NCBI GenBank assembly: GCA_020055645.1 | Contig: CM034547.1 | Coordinates: 22,282,513-22,346,512, forward strand | Source of the DNA: Tomocerus qinae | Lineage: Eukaryota; Arthropoda; Collembola; Entomobryomorpha; Tomoceridae | Length of the DNA stretch: 64,000 nucleotides | Direction of reading: 5' to 3' | Program-made: the position numbers and the translations under genes | Shown: piece by piece, positions 43,401 to 53,723 of the stretch | Layout of the letters: the number at the start of each line of letters is the position of its first letter | How positions within the stretch are numbered: position 1 is the first letter of the stretch | Notes under the pieces: model-generated | The model's database searches: none | What the model saw: the letters and a program-made list of their open reading frames with translations, nothing else | Told to the model about the DNA's origin: nothing

Positions 43401-44123
43401 ATATTAATATCCCACTAATTGAATGACAAAAAGTTCGATGTTCACAAAAGAAATGACATTTCTTGGCTGTTTTAAAGCTGTTATAGTCGTAATACATAGT
43501 AGTCGGTAGGAGATCAAACAGCATCCTGCTAATGAAATTAATTGATTGGTGCCAGTTCCCATTTGATACCTGCCGACTGAATCGAAGGTAAAAAAGTCTG
43601 TTTTCGCTAGGTGTAAAACCCTTCTTAGGTTACCAGCAGTAGTACTAAAAATAGTAGCTACGACATTTCACACATTTTACGTATTTAATAATCATCAGTT
43701 TAGTATTACGTGCATTGGCTAATTTGCTTCATGGATAACATATTATACGATGAATATCAACAGATACTTATTGTATTTCAATTCAACTCATATTATTGGA
43801 TCTTAAATATAAGTTTTAAAGATTTCCTTACTTTTGATTTGAAATACCTCATTAGGCTGACCGGCCAGTTCAGATGCTGTTTTCTTCCAGTTATCACAAT
43901 AAGGTTTACAAAAATTGAAGTAGTATTAGTATTATGCAAATAAAGTACATCGATTGAACTAAAGGCAGGTAACTTTAGGTACACCCGTATTTATTCTTAT
44001 GAATAATTTATTTTTTAGCAACTAACTCGTAAATCTTGTGATGATTTAACGATAAGAGGAATTACATCGCAGCATTGAGAACATTGGATAACACAACATA
44101 CCGTACTATATGTGCATTTGCAT

Positions 44124-44159
44124 TACTATTTATATAGGCATATACCTATATAAATAGTA
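44124..44159. repeat. Perfect 15-bp hairpin with 6-nt loop
   Basis: TACTATTTATATAGG (44124–44138) is followed by CATATA and then the exact reverse complement (44145–44159). It lies about 270 bp past the stop codon of the coiled-coil gene that ends at 44427. It may be the remnant of a small foldback element or a structured 3' region. Confidence 0.7.
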
Positions 44160-44426
44160 CAAACGAACCCTATATAGCCCGCAATGTAGTGATTAGTGAT
44201 AGTAGTGAACCCGCTGCTACAGTAGATGTTGTCTCGTGGTTGTTAATTTATTTGTAATTTCCTTATTTGCAGAATTAGAACAGAATTACAGGCACGTCCT
44301 TAAAACTAGCAGGTACAATAATTATAACTGAATGTAAAATGCAAGTCTGATGTATTGCTTGTAGATGTGGAGCGTTAACACGGGGTTTGAGCCATTAAGA
44401 ATTTCCATTTTCATGCAAAAAGTCGC

Positions 44427-45823
44427 TCAATCTTCCGCCTCCTGCAACTTTTTTAGCTCCGCGATCTCCGATTGCAACTGTTGTATACGAGCATTAGCTT
44501 CCTGCAAAGTTATTAAACGTGTACTGTGACAAAGAATTCTACTTTGTTTTGCTACTGTAATGTCTTATGAAGGACAAGTGAAGAGTTCATCAGTAGATAG
44601 GAAAATAGCAACTTTGCTCACAGCGAGAATGCATTATCTTTATAAATCATGCTTGTTCAACACAGTCAGCTTTTAAATGAACCCAAACGGAAGAAATTTT
44701 TAAACCGTGGGTATACCAATCGACTAATAAAATAAATCTTTACGATGAAATTCATAATTCTTATCACAAAAAATTCCATGAATATTAGTATGCAAAAATA
44801 AATGGTAGTTGCTTAAATGATAAGGCGCTGGAAATGAGACTGGTTAAAATATCCATTACAGATACTCAGACGTACACAAGAGACAAAAATTCTAAGAGTT
44901 GGGTATACATACAGATACAATACAAGTATCATTAAAGTAGCTATTCAGTATTCATTAGTTGGAGTTACTTATCAGAGTATTAGTAATAGTAGGAATGAGT
45001 TGGAAATATTGGAATATTAATATTATAAACAATTAATTGTTGTACAACCAACCTCAACTGTTTTTACAAGATTTTCATTCTTCTTATTTTCATCAACGAA
45101 CTTCTGTTCCCAAGCTTCAGAGTTAGCTGTATAAACACAAACAAAGGTAGTAATTCCTTTATTCTTTCCGATGCACATCAATAAAAAAGTGTATACGTAG
45201 TTGAATTTACTTTATATCTTCTTTAATTTGTAAGAACAATTTATAGCTACTGAAAAATAATATGAAATTCAGTTTTCAAAGAATGATTTCAAAGAAATCT
45301 AATACAGCATAGACTACGAACATACAAATTATAATATTTCTATTCTCTTTACTGGTTTCTTCAGCTAATAAATAAAATCGTAATAATATATTACCGATTA
45401 ACTCATCAAATGCCTTATCAGCTATCACCGACGGAATAGTCTCCTCCACTTCACAACTGGAACATCTGCTTAGACTCATGATTGCAGTTAGGGTCTCCGC
45501 CTGAATTTTCGTTTTAATATTTAAGGCTTAATTACACTTCGAATTACGAAAATGAATTTAATGATGTCTGACAATTATTACTATCCGTCTAACTTTATAA
45601 TATAATTGAAAATCAATCATCAAACTACACTAATTAATTGCTTTTGCCTTCCAAGCTTGCAGCTCAATACTATTTACCCAACAAGGAAAAAAGCTACTTA
45701 TAATCCAACGAATTAAGTTAATGGGTGTATACGTGCTAATATTATTATACTTACCATTGATATTCGGTTGACCCAGTATTGCAATACATACAGATAGTAA
45801 TTGGCTTTCTTGGCACTACCGTA
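44427..45823 (-). CDS. Small coiled-coil protein, 5' end uncertain
   Basis: I do not recognise the family. Four exons join in phase: 45823–45755, 45500–45395, 45126–45053 and 44501–44427 (stop TGA). The last three have clean acceptors and donors and start at or before MSLSRCSSCEVEETIPSVIA. The encoded C-terminus is Glu/Lys-rich with heptad-like spacing (QKFVDENKKNENLVKTVEEA, then RIQQLQSEIAELKKLQEAED) and should form a coiled coil of about 45 residues. The 45823–45755 exon (YGSAKKANYYLYVLQYWVNR…) has good splice sites and keeps frame, but it could belong to a longer upstream region that I cannot define. An open frame from an ATG at 45943 runs into it and would add a hydrophobic N-terminus. 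If the protein starts at the internal Met (45479) it is only about 77 aa. Confidence is good for the last three exons and moderate for the rest. Confidence 0.6.
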
Positions 45824-48066
45824 CTGTAAATAAGTACATGCATAATATGCGATTTCATCCTTATATGTACATAAGTAGTTAATAATTAGACTATAATAAA
45901 TAGCTATTACAAATGATGCTATTACAGATATAATATTAGTCATTACTTCACTGTGAACTACAATTTAACTATAATAAATTTCTACGGAACTGCTACAAAT
46001 GTCTTGCCAAAATACAAACAAAAGTTTCACATCGTGTTAGATTTTAGGCATAAAGACCACATAAATATACCCACATCGTCGTAGCACGTACTTATAATAT
46101 AACTACGTCAGTTATTGACATCAACATTGACCCTAGTAATCAGAATTTAGAACATTTTCGGAAAAATTTTGATATGGACGCAGGAATCGTTTGCAGTTCG
46201 TAATTTGTTTACAGACTAGTAATAATATATGAGTAAGACCATTCATTTATAGACTATACTAGCTTACAAAGGTTTGTTTTGATAAGTTCGAGTTGGCCAA
46301 TTTGGTGCGGATGTTGGCGGTTAATAAGTCATAAATCAGGGAATAATTACGAAACATTACTCAATCACATCGACGCAAACCATAGCGTGAAATCAATTCA
46401 AAAGCTCCAAAACTGCCCATCCATTTGCATTATAGCTATGCTATTTACTACTAAATATAGTCCAAATATCAAGTCGGATTTTCTATGCCCATATGTTTCT
46501 CTCAAATTACGTGATTGCTAATATGAAGGAATCCACCGCCATCATTGCTAAATCAACCCTGCTCATGTCTGAGTCAATAATAATATGATTAATCTTTCTT
46601 CCTTTACCATCCTTCGTGCATAAAAATGATGAGAAACATCGAAAATGTTTCTTTGCTAATTTCAAAGCATTGCGTCTGGCAAACTTTCAAATAATTTGAA
46701 ATAATTTTCGGATAGAGTTATTTGTTAAACTGTAAAAATGTAACAGACCGGAAATGCAAGATGCAAGTCGCATAATTGCGCTTGCATGACTTTGCATGGA
46801 TTTCACCCACGACTCATAGGTTTGAATAGGGATGCGTGCAATAAAGATTAACTTGCTCGTATAAAAGATATCAAATTAGAACAAAAGAATAATAACTAGC
46901 AAATTATCAAAATAACTAATAATAACTAGAAAATCCAGATTAATCTATTCACTTCATATGGCATAACTTTTTTTGAATAAAATATTGTGTTATTGCAATG
47001 CTCATCATGTTAGATAAGACAATCTCATGCATGTGTCTTCTTTTTTCTATGTGCACATACAAAATGTGGTTTAACATAATATATTATGTACTCTTTTGTG
47101 TGGGTTTCGTCCAGCATTTAGAACCAGTTTTGAGATTAGAAATTCGAAGTGCTTTTCTTATCCGAAGAACTGAATCATTAAGCAGTTTTGCCAATAGTTC
47201 ACATACTAGACTTATCAAAAACACCTTTAAATTTAATATACGATTTGAAATCAAATTTTTGGAAGCACAACTTACAATAGTATGTGAGAATGATTGACTC
47301 CACCTGGCTTGAGGTCAATAAATTATGTCCTAGGCTATAATAGCTAGCTATCCCATAATATAACATTTGTATGTATGTACATACATACAATATTGATACT
47401 CAATACTTGTATGTATCGAATAAAACAATGTATTTGTTTAGGACTATCTTAACTAACTCCCTTTAATTATTACTAATCTCATTTATTATAAGCTATATTT
47501 TGTGTATGTATCTCATCATCCTTCTCAACTCAATTTACTCGATCCTCCACTAATCAATCGATCCCGTGTTTCCGCTCATATTATATCATTTCGTTTACAA
47601 ACGGTTTATGGGTTACCACCTAAGGTTAGGCTACGGTTACTTACGGGTCTCCTCTATATCTGTACTTGTACTGTACTCTCCGTCTTTATGTCTATGTTTA
47701 TCTAATTCTCATCTCATAATCTCGCTTCACCCTCACTTCTACCTTTGCTTCGTTTAGTTTGAGTAGAGTTTTTAGAATAGAAGATGTATGTACAAGACAT
47801 GTAGGTAATAGATGTAGAAGAGTTTGAATAACAATCTTCGTTTGGCGCTCAGAAAACTTGTCAAGGAAATATAGTATGGGAAAGTCGAAAGTTTTGCCAA
47901 CTCTACAAAAATGTCCAATCCTCCGCGGTGACCTCCTATACAATTTACTATTTTAATTGTACATTAAGCCTTCAAATTGAGATTATTACTTCATGTAGTG
48001 TGATTTGCATAGGATTTACCAAACTACTATGATTAGATAGTATTCTATTATTTACACATCTTCGAA
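45824..48066. other. Intergenic DNA before CANT1
   Basis: It may contain the true 5' exon(s) of the minus-strand coiled-coil gene and the CANT1 promoter. The open frames here (for example 46998–47297 on plus and 47698–47943 on minus) have no recognisable domain. The latter reads across a CT-rich stretch. A perfect palindrome lies at 47367–47390. Confidence 0.5.
47367..47390. repeat. Perfect 24-bp palindrome of ATGT/ACAT units
   Basis: The left half TTGTATGTATGT is followed directly by its exact reverse complement. It probably arose from a TATG/CATA microsatellite but is perfectly symmetric. Confidence 0.7.
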
Positions 48067-50231
48067 ATGAGTCTGGGCGAGTGGCGCCAGGCCATTACTA
48101 CACCCACAGCATACAGAATGGGGAATTCCACATTACGTTTTCAAACAAAAATTATATTAATTTTAGTAGCAGTTACAGTTGTAGCGTTACTGTACATTTC
48201 TCTGCCTCCTCAAGGTAAATTAGTTTTGTTTTGCTTTTTATGAAATTCGCATTTTTCTATGCAAGGTAATAACTGTTCTGCCTTTTGTATGGAATATATT
48301 ATATAAAATGTTTCTAAATACATATATAATGCTGTGTTTATATGAAATCATTATATGAATCAAAACCTAGAATTAGACTTCTGCAGTGACCATGTTTAAT
48401 GCTAATATTAAATTGGAAGAATGAAATTTAAGAACCAATTTTTGATGTTTTAGCTAGTGCCCCACTCTCACCATCCTACGTTGGAGGAAAAAGGGGGTCA
48501 ATATTATGGGGTGCTTCAAAGAACCTGGCCCAGTTAAACAGTATTTATCCTCTAAGTAATCCAGTTCAAACAGAAAAGGGCATGAAATTCAGAATCGGTA
48601 TTATTTCTGATCTTGATCAAGATTCAAAATCAAGCGGAGGAAAGTGGATATCGTATTTACGCCGAGGAAGTCTTTTTATAAGATTTGATAGAGATATTCC
48701 TAAGCATTCAAAGGTAAAGCTTTACTGTCTTCATTCCAGATTATTTAATGATAAAACGGATGAGAAATTTCTTCACTATATATACTCCTCAAAAAGTCGA
48801 CCCTAAGGCCCCCCAAATGAACTTGTTTCCAGGAAGTTCTTTTTCAGATTGCTATTTTAGTTTCAGTTGAATTCTCAGCAGATTATGGAATCATTTTTAA
48901 TCTATACCTTTCAGGTGGTGGTGGAATGGGAAAGTGGAGAACCTCAAGTCATTAAATCTGGTTATAACCTAGATGGTCGTGGAATGGAACTATCGGAGTT
49001 AATTGTGTTTAATGGAAAATTACTATCTTGTGATGATAGAACAGGAATAATATATCATTTACTGATTAGCGACACTGAAGAAATATTGCCTGTCCCTTGG
49101 GTGGTTTTGTCTGACGGAAATGGAACACTACCAAAAGGTGTTAATTTGATTTTCAACTAATGACAACTGCCAAGTTACCATCTTTTTGGAATTTGTCTCA
49201 AGCTATGTTATGTGAAAGATTGTTTACATGAAATGATATACAACACAACAAGAGTAGTATTTTTTGAAAATAAGCGAGACTTTGAACTTAAATCAAATAT
49301 TTGGACTTTGGACTTGACTACGTGGTGTATATTTTTTATTTTAATGTAACTTAACGTTGATTGAAAAAACTTATTACTTTACGTTAATTAAGGCAATTAA
49401 AAACTATGCGAGTAACGAACGTTATAATAATTTTACGCTTTATTCATGTGTATAGGATTTAAGTGTGAATGGGGATGTGTCAAGGATGATAATTTATTTG
49501 TCGGTGGTCTTGGAAAAGAATGGACAACGAGTTCTGGAGAATTAGTTAATTATAATCCTCAATATGTCAAAAAGATATCAATGCACGGAGATGTAACACA
49601 TCTTGATTGGAGAATGAACTATCAGAAAATGTCTCATGCATTAAATATACGCTTTCCTGGTAAGAAAAAGTTCAAAGAGAATAGTGTTGTCAAATTGTCT
49701 AGTCCTAACTTCTAAAGTTAGATACCTATTTTAATTTATAGGATATGTAATTCACGAATCGGGTGGATGGAGTGATACATTAAGAAAATGGGTATTTCTA
49801 CCTCGTCGAGCAAGCACGGAGCAATACCATGAGAAGACTGACGAGAAAAAAGGAACGAATATAATATTAATCGCAAATGAAGATTTCAGCAAAATCGATG
49901 TACGAAATTTCTCCAACAAATAAACTACGTCATATTTACGTATCAAATGAGCTTAACTAGTTTAAATCCTCATAATGCGTGGTTGGTTTATGTTAATTTA
50001 CATTTGTCTATTATTTAGGTACGCCACGTAGGAGATGTAGTTCCCACCCATGGCTTTTCAAGTTTCAAATGGATTCCCGGAACTGATGATCAGTTAATTG
50101 TAGCATTAAAATCGGAAGAAATTGAGGGTAAAACGGCAACTTTTCTTATGGTTTTTGATATGGATGGTAATATAATAGTACCGGAAACAAAAGTTGGAGA
50201 TCATAAGTATGAGGGCATAGAGTTTCTTTAA
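48067..50231 (+). CDS. CANT1: Calcium-activated nucleotidase (CANT1/apyrase family)
   Basis: This enzyme hydrolyses nucleoside di- and triphosphates (UDP and GDP preferred in the family) in a Ca2+-dependent way. Golgi/ER members remove UDP formed by glycosylation; related arthropod salivary forms are secreted apyrases. Six exons keep phase: 48067–48214, 48454–48713, 48915–49137, 49456–49659, 49742–49899 and 50019–50231 (TAA). The product is 401 aa, the same length as human CANT1. Residues 29–46 are one hydrophobic segment after a short basic N-terminus, a type II membrane anchor, which points to the membrane-bound Golgi/ER form rather than a secreted salivary one. Conserved blocks visible in order are [14 protein letters not shown] (about 95), [106 protein letters not shown] and KYEGIEFL at the C-terminus. 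The Asp/Glu residues that line the central Ca2+ site in the five-bladed propeller are present. It is convergent with TEFM, with 365 bp between the stop codons. Confidence 0.95.
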
Positions 50232-50233
50232 AA

Positions 50234-50239
50234 AATAAA
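50234..50239 (+). promoter_or_regulatory. Candidate polyadenylation signal of CANT1
   Basis: AATAAA starts two bases after the TAA. This gives a very short 3' UTR if used, in keeping with the compact spacing here. Confidence 0.45.
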
Positions 50240-50540
50240 ATTGTAAATGAGCAACATTCCATGTGATATGAGCCTTGTATTTTTTTGTGTAAATATGTAT
50301 CATGATTTTGATAAATTGCTACCCTCTATTTCTTTTGTTTAGAATATCTATTATTGCTACAGTTATTTATTTCCGGTTGTGCTTAACATTTTTCACATTA
50401 AAATTGTTCCGTTTTTTGTAAAAAATATACAATTTCAAATTAATAAATGTCTATTGGCAAAAACTGACTTGATTACAGTATTTAGATTATTTGGAGATCA
50501 TAAAGCATCATTTGTATGGGACAATGTTTTAAAACTACTA

Positions 50541-50546
50541 TTTATT
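50541..50546 (-). promoter_or_regulatory. Candidate polyadenylation signal of TEFM
   Basis: AATAAA on the minus strand, about 50 bases past the TEFM stop codon. Confidence 0.4.
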
Positions 50547-50596
50547 AATATTTTAATATAGCTCTCCTTCATTATAATTTTATCGTAAAATAACAC

Positions 50597-51947
50597 TCAT
50601 GACTGAGAGTTAAATTGCTTGGTCAACTTCCAGTACGATAAGTTGAGCAAAAATACATTAGAAAGGAGCTCCTTTGTCGAGGGTTCGGCTACCATAAAAT
50701 CTTCCAGTATGCCAGGTTTTAATTTTAAGTTAGGGGATTCTGCCAACAACTTCTCTGCTACAGGTTGTCCAGAGACTTTTTCGGAACCTAAAAGATTGAT
50801 ATTATTTACATCCAGCTTTATGGTTATGCTATTTAATTTTACATTCCTATTCTTATTTTCGTATTCATCCATGGTTTGGTTTAGTAAGCGATCTAGATAA
50901 TAATTAGTACATAAGAGTATATTTTAGATATTAACATTATACTTAGACTTGCCCAAAGTATATTGTAATTGTATATACTTATATATATTTAGAATTTAGA
51001 CTTACCTATAAATGTATTGAACAAACGAGCCACAGCAAGTCTTTTGATTGCAATTATTGTTGGAGGGTTTGGCATTGCAGATTTAAAACCGAGAAACATT
51101 GATCTTGTTTGTCCCATTTGCAATTGAAAATTGAACGTATTTGGAGAAATATTATTTGCCGGAAAGTCTTCTGTGATGCACAAATCACATTCGGGGGCTT
51201 TTAAAACGACTTCTTTAATCTAAAGGTTTGTGTGCATAGGCAAACAATTAATGACATTTATCATTTTTAAAGTCTATTATAGAGACGACATTTTCAAATC
51301 TCAACAAAATGTCATAGACATGTATTTACCTCATTTAAGACGGCTAGGAAATGCATTTTAGGTTTTGATGAATACTTAATAATGTACAAAGACTGGACTT
51401 TTAAAGCGCCACCATTTCGCTGTATGGAACATACTGGAACACAATCTCCAGAAACAATAAAACTTAGTACGCTTTTAAATTCGGAAATTTGTTGCACATT
51501 TAAAGCAGGATATATGGCTGTCCCTGAAGTCCAATTTCCCTTATTAAGCATACTGGAAAACATTTTGTCCAGCACCTGAAATAAAGTATAAAATATTTAC
51601 TTCATTTCGCCTTTACCATATTTTTTAAAATCAACTTACTATACCTTCGTGCTGAAGACTGGCTTGAGTTCATCTAAAGATTTTAAAAGTCCCTTCTCCT
51701 TTTGCAATTTAAGGAGACTAGTAATACTCTTTTTTGAGACACCGAATTGGTGAAAGTCTTCTACTTTTCCGGTATTTATGATATTGAGAATTCTATTTTT
51801 CTCTTCAGAATTATAGCTATCGGTAAAACAATATCTCAGATGACCACATAATTTTGGAAGCCGTGAAGGTAAATGACGGAATAATACTCTATTGTTCACA
51901 AAATATAACTTTGTTGCAAAGTTCATACAATTCATTGCGCTAATCAT
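50597..51947 (-). CDS. TEFM: Mitochondrial transcription elongation factor (TEFM)
   Basis: TEFM binds mitochondrial RNA polymerase in the matrix, raises its processivity and suppresses premature termination. Four exons in phase: 51947–51645, 51575–51330, 51219–51006 and 50892–50597 (TGA), giving 352 aa (human protein 360). Residues 1–45 are rich in Arg, Leu and Asn with almost no acids, as expected of a mitochondrial targeting sequence. Residues 47–98 (SEEKNRILNIINTGKVEDFH…SLDELKPVF) align with the tandem helix-hairpin-helix domain, whose human counterpart reads SSEQQASILHVLNTAS…FQNLESLMNVP. From about residue 130, SVLSFIVSGDCVPVCSIQ… and ECDLCITEDFP match the start and middle of the RNase H-like (pseudonuclease) domain. 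The N-terminus has alternative Met at residues 5 and 8; the first gives the longest targeting peptide. Identity of the C-terminal exon (MDEYENKNRNVKLNS…) is supported mainly by frame and length. Confidence 0.85.
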
Positions 51948-53723
51948 TTTGTGTACAAGTTCTAATGGTTCTAAAATCTTTGATCTTTCTTCATGATTTT
52001 TATAGTTATTTAGTGTCCTTTCTACATGTATTTAATAGTATTTAATATATATGCGAATGCGATGCCGATTTACTGGTTCTGTGGTTAGACTGTATAACTG
52101 TACTGTACTGCACAATTTAACCAGCTCAATCAATGATGAAAGAAGCACATTGGATTTTGTGATAAACTCAAAACTCCAGCACACCCGCTCGTTCCATCAT
52201 ATCATGCTCATACTGCTTCATTTAGATTCTCTCTGATGAACAGAAAAATATTTCCATTTTCATTTTCTTGTTGGTTTTTGCTCATTTATTATTCGTCATG
52301 GCCATGTCCATGTCTCATTAACAAATATAGTAGAGTATTAATATAAAGTTGTTTTTGGTAACTGTTACATTTCTTAATCATGCACAATATGCAGTATTTA
52401 ATAATAATTTATTCCAGTTTAGAATCTGGATTGGATTAATAAACTTGTCTTATGATGTGCACTGTGCACCTTCTCATAGCAGCATTTTTATATTATAAGT
52501 AACACGTTGATAAGCACCTTTTCGTTTTTACGTACATTTAGAGAACATGCTCAAATGTTTATTTCTGCTAATTTTATGAATATTTGCGAAGGTGATAGTG
52601 GTTATTACGGTAAAATAATGGTAATTTCAAGGGTTTCTGTAACAGTTCATTAATGTGTTGACCTTAACACTCCCATATGATGATACAAGTATGGAATACA
52701 CTTGTAATAGTACCTACGTATACTTAATTAATTATTTTTATTGTCAATTCAAATCGTTAATTACAGACAGGTGCTATTAATGTAATAAAAGATTTAAATT
52801 GCTTTTTATAAAGATAAAACTGTCCATCAATATCACCACTATCAATTAATTACAATGTAAATCAGTATAATATTCTCATCTGTATAGAAATGAAAGTATT
52901 GAACAATATGAATCCTTCGATTTACAATTTGCATTCGAGCCATTACATTTACTGTAGCATTTATCACACATCTCATACTATTTATATTTGTAAGACAAGA
53001 AAAATATTTGTAAGACCTTTCTCAATTTTTTAATCCAATTCTAAATCCCAATCTAAGTTTTATTTTAATATGAAAGGCTGGTAAACAAATTGTAACAATT
53101 TGTTGCACAATTGAAAATCATGAGTTTTGATGCGTCCTAGTTTGTTTTAAAACAAACCGAATTGCAACAATACACTGTAACATATATAATATGTATATTT
53201 AGTAGAAGTAGTACACAATGTAATTAGTAGTCTAACTATATATTATCTTCATTGATACTGATGCGATTGTTACATTTTATAGATCATATTTATATGTAAA
53301 ATAAAATTATCTTAAAGTACAGTTACATTTCAAGATAAAAAGGAAACCGATTCCTGAATGGGTTGAAAGATTAAGTTTTGAGTGGGTTTACGCACATAGC
53401 TCAGTTTATCTACTAAAAATATAGGATTTTCCCTGATGATTATTTATATCAAAGCAATAAGTAGGGTAGATAATTATAACTAATGAAATTACGAATAAGG
53501 CACTTCAATAATGTGTATTGATTACATCTATTGGCGAGGTATATATAATGTATAGAATGCAAATTAAGTTATGATCTATGATGAAAATGAGTGCGTACAT
53601 TATAAAGCCGTGATCCCGACCTCAATAATTATTACTGACAGCGACTCATGTCAGGATTATAAAAGAGAAATAACACTTAACTGGGATTAATTGGTTTCAA
53701 TACCACGGATCAATAATATCATC
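51948..53723. other. Intergenic region between TEFM and nuclease genes
   Basis: AT-rich, no supportable gene. It should hold the TEFM promoter (minus) and the nuclease promoter (plus). A perfect 9-bp hairpin lies at 53084–53104. Confidence 0.6.
53084..53104. repeat. Perfect 9-bp hairpin with 3-nt loop
   Basis: AACAAATTG (53084–53092) and CAATTTGTT (53096–53104) are exact reverse complements around TAA. No function is apparent. Confidence 0.55.

Larger units (their letters stand above)
29199..44426. other. Gene desert, right part
   Basis: About 15 kb with no supportable gene. Open frames are short and without domains. Notable sequence structure includes inverted repeats at 29729–29775, 31416–31446 and 44124–44159, and GC-richer islands at about 38330–38515 and 41695–41810. 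The Sox-associated desert ends where the first compact gene begins near 44.4 kb. Confidence 0.6.

Noticed and set aside
1-44426. Conserved microRNAs in the desert
   Set aside because: I compared by eye against common arthropod microRNA sequences (let-7, miR-1, miR-9, bantam, miR-124, miR-184 and others) and saw no match. A lineage-specific microRNA cannot be excluded.
47698-47943. Minus-strand frame upstream of CANT1
   Set aside because: It briefly looked like a basic regulatory protein, but half the frame comes from a CT-rich tract, and there is no domain or splice partner.
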